Numbered from the stretch's first letter, positions 25,684 through 37,343 are shown. The stretch: 64,000 nt of DNA from Cyanobacteria bacterium REEB459 (GCA_018970085.1 JAGWXD010000011.1:1-64000), one strand, 5' to 3'. The notes: generated by a model not told the origin, from the letters alone. Program-made: numbers and translations.

Positions 25684-28017
25684 ATGGTCAGTGCGGTTGT
25701 GCTTCCCCAGTCTACCCCTTCCCTCCCCAGGCCGGTGACAGAACCAGTCTCCGTCAGGGACTTAGCAGCGGCAGGTAATTTTAGAGCGATCGCCCTGTGG
25801 TTGAATCAGCCTTTGACTACCCAGGGTATTTTTGTTCAGGTCCAGGCCCGGGGGCCTGGCTGTTTACAAATCACCGTTGAATTTCAACGATCGCCGATTC
25901 GCGATCGACTGGTGCGCTTTATTTGCCACCGCATTTGGCAACTGGACTCAGAGGTAATTCAGGGCATCCATATTCTGGCCCGGCCCATGGGCTGGCATCG
26001 GGCTATCTGGGAACAGCGAATTCGAATTGTTAGTCCGGCCCTGAAGGGGCATCAGGTTGCCCTGGCAAGACAACCAGTGAGAACTGAGCGATCGTCTTTG
26101 TCCCCTACCCTGGCCACCAGAGCTCGTCGCCGCCGCCCCCTGGCCAACCGCCAGCTAAAAACCCTGCGAGCTTTTATTCTCAGTGGTTCGGCGGTAGCAG
26201 CCTTTATCCTGGGCTGTGCCCTGGAAGTGACGACCTCCCTGACCCCCAGCCTACCCAGCCTGAGCGCCAGTTCCAGTCAGTCCAGCCCCTCGAATACCGG
26301 GGCTCCCGTACCGAGTGGAGAGTCGACCCCGACTCCAGCAACAACAGCGACAGCCCTCCCTGTCAGTCCCTCCCCCTCTGTCAGCGCTCCATCCCTGGCC
26401 TCCCAGGCAGAGGCTAAGTCTCGGCCAACGGTAGTAGATGCGGCCCTAGAACCGGTGGGAGTGGCCCAGTATACCAAGCCCGGTACCCCTGGGAGCGACC
26501 AGATAACCCTACTGTTTGGCGGCGATATTTCTCTAGAAAATCTGGATAATGCTCAAAACCAGGGCCAGGGAGGCTTCTTTGCCGATGTCCAAGATTACCA
26601 GCAAGCCGATGTATCCATGGTCAACCTGACCACCCCCCTGGCCACCGCCGCCACCAGTTTAACCGAGGAACTACACCACAAAACTCGACCAGAGGCAGTG
26701 GATCTACTGGCTAAAAGCGGTATTGATATCGTTAATTTGACCAATAGCAATCTCATGGAGTACGGGGAAGAGGGCCTGGCCCAAACCCTAACCGCCCTCG
26801 ATAGTAAGGGGGTTTACCGGGTGGGGGCGGGCCGCAATGCCATGGAAGCCCGTCGACCTGAAATTTTAGACGTCAAAGGTAAGCGCATTGCCTACCTGAG
26901 CTATGCCATGGGGGGTAAAAATGCCGCCATGGACACCACCGCCCTGCAAAAACGAGCTGGAGCTAAAGACCGAGCGGTGGTCAAAGAACTGGAAAGCTTC
27001 AAGCGATCGACGGCGTTTCGCGACCGAGCTGGTCTCAATGCCCAAAACATGCCCCAAATTGTCGAGGATTTGAAGGCTATTCGTAAACAAGTAGATTGGA
27101 TTGTGGTGAATTTTCGCTGGGTCGATAAAATTTCATCGGAGCCTAATTTTGTTCAAACTAACTTGGCCCGCCTAGCCATTGATCAAGGAGCTGACCTAGT
27201 AGTTGGGTACCACCCCAATGTGATTCAGGGGGCGGAGATCTACAAAGGTAAGCCCATCGCCTATTCCTTGGGGGATTTTGTCTTCAAGCCAGACAAACCG
27301 ATCGAAGATCAGGACTCGGCTATGCTCAAGGTAGCGTTGCAGGGCGACCAGATGCGGGTAGAATTCGTACCGGTACAGGTGCGCGACTCTCGCCCTAAAA
27401 CCCTGACTGGCCCCGAAGCAGAGGCCGTACTGCAGAAGATTCAGGCGGCTTCGGCCCAATTTCAAACCCCGATGCAATCCCCGTTGGTGCTAAATCGCCA
27501 GGCTCCTGTCAGCACACCCCAGGAAGCCCCAGCCCCAGATAGCTCCTTTGTCAACCCAGGGGGTGGCGATACCCTGCCGGTCCCCCCCTCGCCATCCGAG
27601 ATCGCCTCACCCCAGGCCTCACCAACTTCCCCCGCTACTCCTAAGGAAGCCGCTCCCAAGGACCTGGAGAAATCTGGCGAATCCCAGCCCTCCAGCCCTA
27701 GTCCGGCCGTGGTGGATCCCCTGCCCGCCCTGCAACTTCCCCAGGATATTAACCACCAACTACAGCAATGGGGACCTAAGGTATCGCCTAAGCAAAAAGA
27801 GTTTCAGCCGATTCCCCAAAACCGGTCAGGGGCGGGCGATGATAGGTCGATTTCGGCCAATCCCTTACCCGTAGATACCCATCAACAGTCTCAGGATTGG
27901 AGCGATCGGGTACCCGCCCAACCTCTCACTCCCCAGGATAGTTCCCAACCAACTAAGGTGGCTGAACCCTCCACCGCTCCTGATATTGCGGTTACCCCGG
28001 TTCAACCCCAAGTATAG
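25684..28017 (+). CDS. CapA-family protein with long Pro/Ser-rich tails
   Basis: In this 777-residue protein, residues about 1-130 are a region found in cyanobacterial proteins of unknown role, and a single membrane segment lies near 160-185 (FILSGSAVAAFILGCALEV). A Ser/Pro/Thr-rich linker leads to a CapA/PgsA-type metallophosphatase-like domain from about 275 to 570, with LLFGGDISLENL, VDWIVVNFRW, DQGADLVVGYHPNVIQGAEI and IAYSLGDFVF. The last 190 residues are low-complexity, rich in Pro, Ser and Gln. CapA domains occur in polyglutamate and capsule systems, but no such genes are adjacent. The ATG at 25684 was chosen; an in-frame upstream start at 25558 is possible. Confidence 0.8.
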   Translation: MVSAVVLPQSTPSLPRPVTEPVSVRDLAAAGNFRAIALWLNQPLTTQGIFVQVQARGPGCLQITVEFQRSPIRDRLVRFICHRIWQLDSEVIQGIHILARPMGWHRAIWEQRIRIVSPALKGHQVALARQPVRTERSSLSPTLATRARRRRPLANRQLKTLRAFILSGSAVAAFILGCALEVTTSLTPSLPSLSASSSQSSPSNTGAPVPSGESTPTPATTATALPVSPSPSVSAPSLASQAEAKSRPTVVDAALEPVGVAQYTKPGTPGSDQITLLFGGDISLENLDNAQNQGQGGFFADVQDYQQADVSMVNLTTPLATAATSLTEELHHKTRPEAVDLLAKSGIDIVNLTNSNLMEYGEEGLAQTLTALDSKGVYRVGAGRNAMEARRPEILDVKGKRIAYLSYAMGGKNAAMDTTALQKRAGAKDRAVVKELESFKRSTAFRDRAGLNAQNMPQIVEDLKAIRKQVDWIVVNFRWVDKISSEPNFVQTNLARLAIDQGADLVVGYHPNVIQGAEIYKGKPIAYSLGDFVFKPDKPIEDQDSAMLKVALQGDQMRVEFVPVQVRDSRPKTLTGPEAEAVLQKIQAASAQFQTPMQSPLVLNRQAPVSTPQEAPAPDSSFVNPGGGDTLPVPPSPSEIASPQASPTSPATPKEAAPKDLEKSGESQPSSPSPAVVDPLPALQLPQDINHQLQQWGPKVSPKQKEFQPIPQNRSGAGDDRSISANPLPVDTHQQSQDWSDRVPAQPLTPQDSSQPTKVAEPSTAPDIAVTPVQPQV

Positions 28018-28073
28018 CCACAGTCATAATGCCTCCTATCCTAAGGATTCTGGCCAAAGTGACATAAATGAGG

Positions 28074-28094
28074 TGGGGGCTGAAAAAGCCCCCA
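28074..28094. terminator. Shared terminator between the CapA-type gene and chlH
   Basis: Perfect 8-bp arms TGGGGGCT (28074-28081) and AGCCCCCA (28087-28094) enclose GAAAA. TCCTTAAGGTGTTTTTT follows on the plus strand. It lies between two convergent genes and could serve both, with the better T-tract for the plus strand. Confidence 0.75.
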
Positions 28095-28109
28095 TCCTTA
28101 AGGTGTTTT

Positions 28110-31100
28110 TTATTCTACCCCTTCAATCCGGTCTTCTACCTCCTGGTAGAGTTCCTGTAGGCGCTCCAGGTTTTCGTCACTGGTTTCCCAATAGCCGCGG
28201 CCATTTACCTCCAGTAGGGTAGACACCATGCGGCGGAAGGAGTTGGGGTTGAGGTCCATGAGTCGTCGACACATGGCTTCGTCTTGCATGAAGGTGGTGT
28301 TGACATCTTCGTAGACCCAGTTGTCCACGGCGCCAGCGGTGGCGGACCAGCCCATGGTGTTCACCAGCCGCTTGGATAGTTCCCGTACCCCTTCGTAGCC
28401 GTGGGAGAGCATACCCTCGTACCACTTGGGGTTCAGCATTTTGGTGCGGGCATCCAGGCGGACGGTTTCCGACAGGGTACGCACCTGGGCGTTGGCGGTG
28501 GTGGTGTCGGCGATGTAGGCGGCGGGGGTTTTGCCATCTCCCCGCAGGCTGGCCACCACCTTAGTGGGGTCGGAGTCGAAGTAGTGGGATACGTCGGTGA
28601 GGGAAATCTCCGAGGAGTCCAGGTTCTGGAAAGTGGCTTCGGCGGTTTTTAGGGCCGCCTCGAATAACCCCCGGCTGTTGTCCATCACCCCCGGATTGTC
28701 GGAGTTGAAGGCAAAGGACTTGCGCTTCAGGTACATCTCCTGCAGCTCCGCCTCGTTTTCCCAGGTGCTGTTTTCCACCGCCAGGTTAATGTTAGCCGCG
28801 TAGGAACCGGAGGCGTTGGAGAAAATGCGGGTGGCGGCCTGGCGCAGGTCAATGCCCATCTCGGCGGCCTGGGCCAGGGCGTGCTTGCGCACGAAGTTGT
28901 ATTCCAGAGGTTCGTCGGCTTCCGCTGCCATTTTCACCGCCCGGTCCAGCAGGGCCATCTGGTTAATGAACAGGTCGCGGAAGACGCCGGAGCAGTTGAC
29001 CACAATATCAACCCGGGGACGGCCCAGATCTTCTAAAGGCACCAGTTCCAGCTTGTTGACCCGGCCCAGGGCATCGGGCAGGGGCTTAACCCCCACAAAC
29101 CACAGCATCTGGGCCAGGGACTCGCCGTAGGTCTTGATGTTGTCGGTACCCCAGAGCACGGTGGCGATGGTTTCTGGGTAGGCACCACCGTTTTCCTGCC
29201 GTTGCCGCTCCAGTAGGCGGTCCACCACAATTTTGGCGGATTGCACCGCCGCCGTGGTGGGAATGGACTGGGGATCGAGGGCATGGATATTCTTGCCGGT
29301 GGGTAGCACATCCGGATTACGGATGGGGTCCCCGCCAGGACCGGGCGTGATGTATTCCCCCTCTAGAGCCTGGAGCAGACCCCCCAGTTCATTATCGGCA
29401 CAGACCTGCTCGAGGCAAAACTCCAGGTACTCCATTAGGGGCTTGAGGCTCTCGCTATTGATGTTAGCGTAGCCAGCCTCCCGCAGAGCCTTGAGCCAGG
29501 GCTCCTGGCGGCCGATGTTAAAGAAGTTGAGGCGCGACACCCGACTAACCCGACCTTCGGCGTCGATTTGTTCCTGCACCAGGGCCGTGACGGCAGCCCG
29601 CACCGCCTGGTTGATGTCGTAGAGCCGCTGCACATCCGCCAAGTGGCCCCGATCGCTGTTACCGTAGATCTCCTCCAGGTCGCGACCGATGCTCTCAGCA
29701 ATGATGCGGGGCAGGCCCTTGATGCCGTCTTCTTCCCGGTCCAGGCTGGCGATGTTGACCAGGGTGGCGATCGCCTCCTCAGCGCTGGGGGGCTTGCCCA
29801 CCACGTGCAGACCACAGGGCAGCAGGCGAGACTCAATTTCCATCAGTTTGATATAGACCTGGCCCACCAGGGTGTCTCGCTGGTCAGCGCTGAGCTCCGC
29901 CGCATCCCCCTCCGGCAGGGTCACATCCCGATCCAGGTTACAGACCCGGGCGGTTTCCACGATGGCGTTGACGATCTGCACCGCCCGTCCACTGTCCTTA
30001 TTGCCCTGGTAGGATCCAATCAACTCGCTGAGTTCCTTTAGCCCCTTGTAGAGCCCGGCGTTTTCCGCTGGGGGGGTGAGGTAGCTGATGGTTTCGGCGT
30101 AGCCCCGCCGCTTGGCAATGGTGGCTTCAGAGGGATTATTGGCGGCGTAGTAGTAGAGGTTGGGAATGGTGCCGATCAGGCTGTCGGGATAGCAACTGGC
30201 GGACATGCCCATCTGTTTGCCGGGCATAAACTCCAGGGACCCGTGGGTGCCAAAGTGCAGTACCGCATCTGCCCCCCAGATTTTATTCAGGAAGGTGTAG
30301 TAGGCGGCAAAACCGTGGTGGGGGCTGGCGGATCGGGAGAACAGCAAACGCATGGGGTCGCCCTCGTAGCCAAAGGTGGGCTGGACACCAATGAACACAT
30401 TGCCAAAGGCCTTACCGTAGACCAGCAGGTTTTCCCCGTCGGTGTTGAGGTGGCCCGGTGGTGGTCCCCAGTTTTCCTCCAGGCGATCGGCGTAGGGGGT
30501 GAGGGCCTGGTACTCCCGTACCGGCATGCGGTAGGCCACGTTCAGTTCGGGACTGTGGTACTGGGCCTGGGCATCGTGGATTACCTCCTGCAATAGGGCC
30601 TCGGGGGAATCGGGCAGACCGGCGACATCGTAGCCATTCTGCTGCATGGCCTGCATCACCCGATGGATGGATCCGAACACATCCAGGTAAGCGGCGGTGC
30701 CCACATTGCCCTTATCGGGAGGGAAGCTAAAGATGGTGATGGCAAGTTTTTTATCGATTTTAGGCTTGCGGCGCAGATTTGCCCATTTCATGGCTCGCTG
30801 GGCGATGGATTCAATCCGGTCCTGGAGGGAAATGGCCCGACCGGTCATGCCATCTCGGCCAGACAGCACAATCGGTTCGATCGCCCCATCCAATTCGGGG
30901 ATGGCCATTTGCAGGGCCACCTGGATGGGGTGCAGGCCCAGGTCACTGTCCTCCCACTCCTCGGTGGTTTGGAACACCAGGGGGAGGGCCACCATGTAGG
31001 GTCGATTTAATTTTTTCAAGGTCTCGATCGCCTTCGGGTGATCTTGGCGAGCGGGTCCCCCCACCAGGGCAAAGCCCGTCAGGGACACCACCGCATCCAC

Positions 31101-32108
31101 CAGAGCCCGACTGCTATCGACGGGATCGAAGAAGTAGGCCTCCACTGGCTTGGAGAAGTCTAGCCCCCCGGCAAACACCGGAATCACCCGGGCCCCCAGG
31201 TACTCCAGTTCCTGCACCATGGCTACGTAGTGGGCATCATCGCCGGTGACCAGGTGGGTCCGCTGTAATACCAACCCCACGGTGGGGGCCAGGGGATCCT
31301 TGAGATCCGCCTGAATATCGCGACGGCTATCGTACCAGTTGAGGTATTCCTTGACATCCTCGAACATGGTGGCGGCCATGGGGTGCCAGATACCCATGTC
31401 GGGGTAGGTAACCGGCTCTTCGTAGTCCAGGCTATCGACCTGGGGAGCACCGGCTATGGTTTTGTCGGTGATGACGTAGCGGTCCACCAGCATCAGCAAG
31501 AAGTTTTCCAGATTTTCGGGAGACCCCCCCAGCCAGTACTGGAAGCTGAGCATGAAGTTACGGGCATCCTGGGCCTTTTCCACCGGCAGGTACTTGAGCA
31601 CCTTGGGGAGGGTGCGCAGTAGCTTCAGCATGGCGTCTTCAAAGCCACTGCCCTGCTGCTGGCGGCGCTTCTTCATGAATTCGCCAATCACACTCTTAGA
31701 CTGCCCCAACTGGGCCATGGAAAAGCTGCCCAGTTTATTCAGGCGCATTACCTGGGGCATAGACGGGAAGCACACCGCCGCATCTAGGCGATCGCGCACC
31801 GGCTGCACCGCCGCCACCAGCTTGTCCGCTAGGTCTTCGATAAAGATCAGGGAGGCAATAAACAGGTTGGCGGCCGCCACATCTCGCTGGAAGGCGGCGT
31901 AGTTTTCTGGGTCCCGCAGTTCTTCGATTAGATAACCACTCACCTCGATCGCCACCTGGGGATTATGGTCATTGATGGATCGGACTGCCGCCGATAGAGC
32001 ACTCTGGTACTGGGGCTCTAGAACCACATAGACCACCTTGACCAGTAATCGTCCCTCCAGGGAGTCGGGAACGATATGGCGCACAGTGGGCTTAACGTGG
32101 GTAAACAT
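28110..32108 (-). CDS. chlH: Magnesium chelatase subunit H
   Basis: This 1332-residue large subunit binds protoporphyrin IX and, with ChlI and ChlD, inserts magnesium as the first committed step of chlorophyll synthesis. Recognisable segments are [12 protein letters not shown] at the start, [77 protein letters not shown] and the C-terminal [24 protein letters not shown]-type end. Length is normal. The ATG at 32108 matches the family start and has AAGGAG 9 bp upstream; a start at 32132 is also in frame. chlI and chlD are not in the window. Confidence 0.97.
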   Translation of the reverse strand: MFTHVKPTVRHIVPDSLEGRLLVKVVYVVLEPQYQSALSAAVRSINDHNPQVAIEVSGYLIEELRDPENYAAFQRDVAAANLFIASLIFIEDLADKLVAAVQPVRDRLDAAVCFPSMPQVMRLNKLGSFSMAQLGQSKSVIGEFMKKRRQQQGSGFEDAMLKLLRTLPKVLKYLPVEKAQDARNFMLSFQYWLGGSPENLENFLLMLVDRYVITDKTIAGAPQVDSLDYEEPVTYPDMGIWHPMAATMFEDVKEYLNWYDSRRDIQADLKDPLAPTVGLVLQRTHLVTGDDAHYVAMVQELEYLGARVIPVFAGGLDFSKPVEAYFFDPVDSSRALVDAVVSLTGFALVGGPARQDHPKAIETLKKLNRPYMVALPLVFQTTEEWEDSDLGLHPIQVALQMAIPELDGAIEPIVLSGRDGMTGRAISLQDRIESIAQRAMKWANLRRKPKIDKKLAITIFSFPPDKGNVGTAAYLDVFGSIHRVMQAMQQNGYDVAGLPDSPEALLQEVIHDAQAQYHSPELNVAYRMPVREYQALTPYADRLEENWGPPPGHLNTDGENLLVYGKAFGNVFIGVQPTFGYEGDPMRLLFSRSASPHHGFAAYYTFLNKIWGADAVLHFGTHGSLEFMPGKQMGMSASCYPDSLIGTIPNLYYYAANNPSEATIAKRRGYAETISYLTPPAENAGLYKGLKELSELIGSYQGNKDSGRAVQIVNAIVETARVCNLDRDVTLPEGDAAELSADQRDTLVGQVYIKLMEIESRLLPCGLHVVGKPPSAEEAIATLVNIASLDREEDGIKGLPRIIAESIGRDLEEIYGNSDRGHLADVQRLYDINQAVRAAVTALVQEQIDAEGRVSRVSRLNFFNIGRQEPWLKALREAGYANINSESLKPLMEYLEFCLEQVCADNELGGLLQALEGEYITPGPGGDPIRNPDVLPTGKNIHALDPQSIPTTAAVQSAKIVVDRLLERQRQENGGAYPETIATVLWGTDNIKTYGESLAQMLWFVGVKPLPDALGRVNKLELVPLEDLGRPRVDIVVNCSGVFRDLFINQMALLDRAVKMAAEADEPLEYNFVRKHALAQAAEMGIDLRQAATRIFSNASGSYAANINLAVENSTWENEAELQEMYLKRKSFAFNSDNPGVMDNSRGLFEAALKTAEATFQNLDSSEISLTDVSHYFDSDPTKVVASLRGDGKTPAAYIADTTTANAQVRTLSETVRLDARTKMLNPKWYEGMLSHGYEGVRELSKRLVNTMGWSATAGAVDNWVYEDVNTTFMQDEAMCRRLMDLNPNSFRRMVSTLLEVNGRGYWETSDENLERLQELYQEVEDRIEGVE

Positions 32109-32304
32109 ACCGTAGAACTCCTTTCCTAACAAAAGCGAAAAATCGGGATGACCCTAGGGATCCAGACCCCTAAAGCAACATTTCGAAACAAATAGGACAC
32201 CAGCGGTCTCTTTCAAGTTTGCAGCAAAAACCATAGCTGATCAGGCATAGGCCCGTTAGCCGTTACAATTTGAAACAGATAGGCTCTGGGGTTACAGGAT
32301 GGGG

Positions 32305-32339
32305 CCCTTGCTCAGGGCCGCTAAACCCTGAGCCAAGGG
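32305..32339 (-). terminator. Strong hairpin between glgB and chlH
   Basis: The arms CCCTTGCTCAGGG (32305-32317) and CCCTGAGCCAAGGG (32326-32339) pair with one bulged base around an 8-base loop. It begins to fold just after the glgB stop on the minus strand. No T-tract follows, so termination may be partial or may work as an RNA-stabilising structure. Confidence 0.5.
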
Positions 32340-32354
32340 TCTAAGGCCTGCTCC

Positions 32355-34649
32355 TTATTCTGTAGCCGGCAGAGTCGGTTGGGAATCCGGCCTGAGCTTT
32401 AATACCACCACGCCCAGGGGCGGCAGGATCAGATCAAGGGAAAAGGGCCGGTTATGGAAAGCCCAATCATCAGACCACTTACCCCCCAAATTGCCCATAT
32501 TGCTGCCACCGAATTCCCGGGCATCGCTATTAAAGAGCTCTTTGTAGTAGCCCTTTTCAGGCACACCAACCCGGTAGTGACTATGGGGTTGGGGCGTAAA
32601 GTTGCACACCACTACGACAAAGTCATTGCTATCCTTGGTCCGGCGAATAAAGGAAACTACACTGTGGCGATTATCGCTACAGTCAATCCACTCGAATCCG
32701 GCCTGGTCAAAGTCCTGGCTAAAGAGAGCCGGTTCACTGCGGTAAAAGTGATTCAGAGCCGCCATAAAGTGCTTCAGCCCCTGGTGGGGTTCGTACTGCA
32801 GGAGGTGCCACTCCAAGTCGCCCCAAACATTCCACTCACTCCATTGACCAAACTCCATACTCATGAACAGAGTTTTCTTGCCTGGGTGCATAAACATGTA
32901 GGCGTAGAGGCAGCGTAGATTGGCAAACTTCTGCCACTCATCCCCTGGCATCTTGCCCAGCATATTACTCTTGCCATGCACGACTTCATCGTGGGAGAGG
33001 GCTAGCATGAAGTTTTCGGTGAAGGCGTACCAGATACTGAAGGTGACGTTGTTTTGGTGGAACTGCCGAAACCAGGGATCCATGTGGAAGTAATCCAGCA
33101 TGTCATGCATCCAGCCCATGTTCCACTTCAGATTAAAGCCCAGACCACCGACGTAGGTGGGCCAGGAGACCATGGGCCAGGCGGTGGACTCTTCCGCAAT
33201 GGAGAGGACTCCCGGGAAGTAGCTGAACAAGACATGGTTGACCTGGCGGAGGAAGTTAGCTGCCTCAATGTGCTCGTGGCCACCGTACTCGTTGGCTACC
33301 CACTCACCATCTTTACGGAAATAGTTCAGGTAGAGCATGGAGGCCACCGCATCTACCCGAATTCCATCGATGTGGTATTTCTCGAACCAGAACACCGCAT
33401 TGGCCACCAAAAAGTTGCGCACCTCGTTGCGCCCGTAGTTAAACACCAGGGTGCCCCACTCCTTATGTTCACCTTTGCGGGGATCGGCGTGTTCGTAGAG
33501 GTGGGTGCCGTCAAAGAAGGCGAGGCCGTGACCATCCTTGGGAAAGTGGCCAGGCACCCAATCCACCAGTACCCCAATGCCATTCTGGTGACATTGATCA
33601 ACGAAGAACATAAAGTCTTCGGGACTACCATAGCGGGAGGTAACGGCGTAATAGCCCGTCACCTGGTAGCCCCAGGAGCCATCGAAGGGGTGTTCTGCTA
33701 CGGGCAGCAGTTCGATGTGGGTAAACCCCAACTCCTTAACGTAGGGAATTAGGCGATCGGCCAGTTCCCGGTAGGTTAGGAACCGTGCCCCGGGTTTGAG
33801 TTCTGCCACCGTAACGACGGGCTCTTCGCTGCCATCGGGCCGACGGGCCGGGTTGGCAGAGGACTCATGTAGCCAGGATCCCAGATGGACTTCGTAAATA
33901 GAAATGGGTTGGGTGAGGGGTTCGACCTGCCGCCGGTTCTCCATCCAGGCCTGGTCTTGCCAGGCGTAACGGTCTAAATCGGTGACGATGGAGGCGGTTT
34001 TGGGCCGGGTTTCCTGCTGAAACCCGTAGGGATCAGATTTCTCGTAAATATGGCCGTCGTAGTTTTTAATTTCGTACTTGTAGGAGGCCCCTGGGGCTAA
34101 ACCTGGAATAAACAAATCCCAAATGCCATTGGAAAGGCGTCCCATCTGATGCTTACGACCATCCCAGTGGTTAAAGTCTCCCAGGACTGAAACGTTACGG
34201 GCATTGGGTGCCCAAACCGCAAAATAAACTCCGGCCACCCCCTCTAAGTGGGTGAAGTGAGCCCCCAGTTTTTCGTAAATGCGGTGGTGGTTACCTTCGC
34301 CAAAGAGGTGAATGTCAAAATCAGTGATGGCTCGGGTTTTGAAGGCGTAGGGATCGTAAATGACGTGGACATGACCGTCGCTGAGGTACTTCAACTGGTA
34401 GTTAGCCAGATCCTGAACTTCCAACACGCATTCAAAGAAATGTCGATTGTGGTTAGTTGCCATCGCCACTTCCCGGTGCTCTTCGGGTAACACCACCCAG
34501 GCTTGTTCTGCTTGGGGCAGGTAGGCCCGCACAGCCCAGACGGTTTTACCATCCTGCTGCACCATGTGGGGACCCAACACCTCAAAGGGATCGTGGTGCT
34601 GATTCCAGACAATGCGATCAATTTGCTCAGGATCAACGGTTACAGACAT
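32355..34649 (-). CDS. glgB: 1,4-alpha-glucan branching enzyme
   Basis: This 764-residue enzyme introduces alpha-1,6 branches into glycogen. It has N-terminal CBM48-type modules ([11 protein letters not shown] and [22 protein letters not shown]), then a GH13 catalytic barrel with [30 protein letters not shown] (nucleophile aspartate), [10 protein letters not shown] (acid/base glutamate) and [12 protein letters not shown], and a C-terminal beta domain with [11 protein letters not shown]. Length and motifs are complete for the bacterial long form. A palindrome TTGAAACGGGTTTCAA lies upstream at 34775-34790. Confidence 0.97.
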   Translation of the reverse strand: MSVTVDPEQIDRIVWNQHHDPFEVLGPHMVQQDGKTVWAVRAYLPQAEQAWVVLPEEHREVAMATNHNRHFFECVLEVQDLANYQLKYLSDGHVHVIYDPYAFKTRAITDFDIHLFGEGNHHRIYEKLGAHFTHLEGVAGVYFAVWAPNARNVSVLGDFNHWDGRKHQMGRLSNGIWDLFIPGLAPGASYKYEIKNYDGHIYEKSDPYGFQQETRPKTASIVTDLDRYAWQDQAWMENRRQVEPLTQPISIYEVHLGSWLHESSANPARRPDGSEEPVVTVAELKPGARFLTYRELADRLIPYVKELGFTHIELLPVAEHPFDGSWGYQVTGYYAVTSRYGSPEDFMFFVDQCHQNGIGVLVDWVPGHFPKDGHGLAFFDGTHLYEHADPRKGEHKEWGTLVFNYGRNEVRNFLVANAVFWFEKYHIDGIRVDAVASMLYLNYFRKDGEWVANEYGGHEHIEAANFLRQVNHVLFSYFPGVLSIAEESTAWPMVSWPTYVGGLGFNLKWNMGWMHDMLDYFHMDPWFRQFHQNNVTFSIWYAFTENFMLALSHDEVVHGKSNMLGKMPGDEWQKFANLRCLYAYMFMHPGKKTLFMSMEFGQWSEWNVWGDLEWHLLQYEPHQGLKHFMAALNHFYRSEPALFSQDFDQAGFEWIDCSDNRHSVVSFIRRTKDSNDFVVVVCNFTPQPHSHYRVGVPEKGYYKELFNSDAREFGGSNMGNLGGKWSDDWAFHNRPFSLDLILPPLGVVVLKLRPDSQPTLPATE

Positions 34650-34774
34650 TGTTTAGATTCCACAGATGATAATTATGGCGATTTAGGTGGGTTGGTCCCC
34701 ATTGCCTGCCCAGCCATCGTCACCCGCATAGCGGGGGCTGATCGATCAGGGTTTGAAGGCGATGTAGCGCTGAT

Positions 34775-34790
34775 TTGAAACGGGTTTCAA
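34775..34790. promoter_or_regulatory. Palindrome upstream of glgB
   Basis: TTGAAA and TTTCAA are perfect inverted arms around CGGG, about 125 bp before the glgB start. It could be an operator; no regulator is known to me for this exact motif. Confidence 0.25.
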
Positions 34791-34872
34791 GTGGAGCAGG
34801 CTAGATAGCATTCTCAGAATAGCGTTTCGCGATTTACTTTGGCGATTGACCAGGGAGAAATCATCAAACAAA

Positions 34873-34888
34873 CCTGAGCTTTTTCAGG
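34873..34888 (-). terminator. Small hairpin after the 34917 gene
   Basis: On the minus strand CCTGA and TCAGG pair around AAAAGC, and TTTGTTTGA follows. It lies about 30 bp after the stop of the small exported protein gene. The stem is short. Confidence 0.4.
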
Positions 34889-34916
34889 CAGACCCCTGTA
34901 ATCCCCCTGAAGATAG

Positions 34917-35240
34917 TTACAAGGGGAGAATCATTTGCAAGGCCCGGCGTACTTTTAAGAGCATAATTAGCCCTGCAAGCTTTCCCCTGGAGGGGGGCGG
35001 CGGCGGGGGCTGCTGAAGTTTTTCCTGCAGATCGGCATAGGCAGAGGCCGACAGGGGCGCACCGCTGAGGGGAGAACGGGCTGTGGTAATAATTTCGGTC
35101 CGCAGGACCTCTTCTGGAATTTGATCCTTAGGCGGCAGGGCGATCGCCATGGCCGGGTTCAGCAAAGCCCAGGCCAGGGCCACCAGGCCCCCGGAGAGCC
35201 AGGCCTGAGAATAGAAACAAAGGGCAGATTTAGGAACCAC
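34917..35240 (-). CDS. Small conserved exported cyanobacterial protein
   Basis: This 107-residue protein has a GTG start. A signal-peptide-like segment (SGGLVALAWALLNPAMAIAL) precedes a conserved-looking core, LPPKDQIPEEVLRTEIITTARSPLSG and SAYADLQEKL, then a proline run and a C-terminal segment with alternating Leu and basic residues (LIMLLKVRRALQMI). I recall similar short cyanobacterial proteins of unknown function. Its first 11 bases overlap the end of the upstream hydrolase gene (GTG inside the sequence leading to TAA), so the two are translationally coupled. Confidence 0.7.
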   Translation of the reverse strand: MVPKSALCFYSQAWLSGGLVALAWALLNPAMAIALPPKDQIPEEVLRTEIITTARSPLSGAPLSASAYADLQEKLQQPPPPPPSRGKLAGLIMLLKVRRALQMILPL

Positions 35241-37098
35241 GGCTGAGTTTGGTATTGGCCTTAATGGCTTCTAGCATAGCGCCCCTGGTTTCCTCCAGCC
35301 CAGCTCCTTGAATATCCACCCGGTAGCGGAAAGGAGATAGGAATCCTTGAATTTGCTTAGTTTTGCAGGTCAAATGGAATTGGGTCAGGGCGATCTGGCG
35401 ATCGCTATCCAGACTATCGAGATAACGGCCAAACCCTAAAAAAGCTAGTCCGTAGAGTAGTTCCTGGGTAAACTGACCCTGAAAATAGCCCCCGTGTACG
35501 TCCCGTTTGCCCCGGGCATAATCCAGAGTAAGGAAAAAATAATCCCAGGCCTTCAGCACTGGCTTACGCTTTGCCCGACTGAGCAGACCCATAGGGGTAA
35601 GGGAACGGGTACCCCGCTGGGGATCGTATTTAAAGTCCCAATAATCGGTACAGTCAAAATAGGTAAAGAGATCGGCCAGGTTAGGCCGACTGCTATCTCC
35701 ATCGCTCTGAACTTTAAACAGATCGGCCAGGGTCACCACCCGAGACCCTCGCAGGCGATGGTAGGTAATAAACAAGCTTTCCATAGCATTAGAACTGCGC
35801 CCAGCCAGGGCTTCTCCCATGGGCAGGCGGGGTAACAGCTCCTGGTCCAGACTACTCAAGTTAATCAGCCCGTAATCATCGCTATTACCCTGGGTATTTT
35901 GCAATGCCACATTACCCAATCGATAGCCGCGCGCCTGGGTGCGACTGGGAAAGGCAATGTAATTCGCTGCGGTGGAAGCTAGACGCAGGGCAACATCCCC
36001 TTCATTGCAGAACAAATAGGATTCTGGAAAGCGGCGCAGAGAGGTGGCCAGAAAGTTAGCCCGATTAGAAATAATGGTCAATACCGGAATATCGGGGGAA
36101 GCCAGAATCAGCCGTTGCAGACGAAACACATCGCCAACATCAGGACTGGGTTTTTGATCGATCGATCGACTATCAAACACATCGGAGAGAATGCGAATCA
36201 CATTGGTAACTACAAACCCTCCCATACTGTGGCCAATAAAGCTCAGTTTGATCTTATTTTGGCCCTGCTCACGCCACTGCTTCTGAGCCATTACCACGGT
36301 CTGGTCGTGATCCTGGCCATCTTTAGGGAGGCTAGCTAGGGCCTGGGCTGTACGAATGACCAGAGCTTGATCTACGCGGCGAAGGAGTTCGACCAGATCA
36401 AGGACCCCAAAGTTATCGGCCCGATAGGCGTCTCGAAAGTACACAATCAAGCGCAGCAGCACCAGAGCCGCCATCAGAATACCTAACACTAACAGTAAAA
36501 CCAGCACCGCACTAATCAGCAGCAAAAACCAGGAATGGGGCCAGTTACTCCTAGATGCCCCCAGGGTCATAATCCTGATGACAAGCAGTAATAACGCCCC
36601 CAACATGCCTCCAACCAGAAAGTCACGGGGTAGGCGGGGCAGGGCGGCCAGGGCTTCCCAAATTTTCTTCAGGCTAAACTCCACGTTTTCTGAGGGCCAG
36701 CGATAGCCAATAAAAACCTGGTTAGCCTGGCTCCCCATCGGGGATTGGGGACGATTGATAAACTTAAAAATACCGCTACACCACTCTATAAACCCCGCTA
36801 GAGTAGTGTTGTAGCCATGGATAACAATCACTAATTCGGCGGTGCCATCCTGGCTCTGCATGGCCATGTGGTGCAGTCGTTCAACAATCTCTTCTAGGCC
36901 CAGAAAGGCCTGACGTTGCAGGGCTTGATCAGCTTTGCTAGCCTCCTCAATGTTAGGAGGAGCGCTACTCATAACAAAATAACCAGGAATTCTACCGTCT
37001 ACCCCCTGGTCGGCATCGATGGCAACCAGATCGGTCTGCTCTAGTTGATCCGTCTGCTTAAAAACAAACTTTTGAATCGTGAAGGGTAAGTATTCCAT
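35230..37098 (-). CDS. Membrane-associated alpha/beta hydrolase
   Basis: In this 622-residue protein the first 110 residues contain ELVIVIHGYNTTLAGFIEW, an alpha/beta hydrolase opening with the HGY oxyanion region. A hydrophobic region with two or three membrane segments follows (FLVGGMLGALLLLVIRIM and LLLISAVLVLLLVLGILMAALVLL). Then KLSFIGHSMGGFVV carries the nucleophile serine in GxSxG. The gap between the two parts caused by the inserted membrane region is unusual. The substrate is unknown; a lipase or esterase is the general expectation. The ATG at 37098 (MEYLPFT) is preferred to 37119. It is coupled to the small exported protein downstream. Confidence 0.75.
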   Translation of the reverse strand: MEYLPFTIQKFVFKQTDQLEQTDLVAIDADQGVDGRIPGYFVMSSAPPNIEEASKADQALQRQAFLGLEEIVERLHHMAMQSQDGTAELVIVIHGYNTTLAGFIEWCSGIFKFINRPQSPMGSQANQVFIGYRWPSENVEFSLKKIWEALAALPRLPRDFLVGGMLGALLLLVIRIMTLGASRSNWPHSWFLLLISAVLVLLLVLGILMAALVLLRLIVYFRDAYRADNFGVLDLVELLRRVDQALVIRTAQALASLPKDGQDHDQTVVMAQKQWREQGQNKIKLSFIGHSMGGFVVTNVIRILSDVFDSRSIDQKPSPDVGDVFRLQRLILASPDIPVLTIISNRANFLATSLRRFPESYLFCNEGDVALRLASTAANYIAFPSRTQARGYRLGNVALQNTQGNSDDYGLINLSSLDQELLPRLPMGEALAGRSSNAMESLFITYHRLRGSRVVTLADLFKVQSDGDSSRPNLADLFTYFDCTDYWDFKYDPQRGTRSLTPMGLLSRAKRKPVLKAWDYFFLTLDYARGKRDVHGGYFQGQFTQELLYGLAFLGFGRYLDSLDSDRQIALTQFHLTCKTKQIQGFLSPFRYRVDIQGAGLEETRGAMLEAIKANTKLSRGS

Positions 37099-37343
37099 GG
37101 CGCCATCCCTGAGTAGCAATTTATTAAGGAGTACAACGCCAGCAAGCCAGGGACAGGTTCAACCCGATTTACCGGTGCTATTCCACCTTAGAACACACCA
37201 TCAGCGCCAATTCAGAAGGTTCACGAAACGCTATGAACCCCTACCTGGCCGGTCGATGGCAAGGCTTAGGGTGGGCTCGCCGGGGCTGCCCTGCTTAAAG
37301 GACTAGAATTTCCCCCCAACGCCCAATGCTATCGGACTATGGC

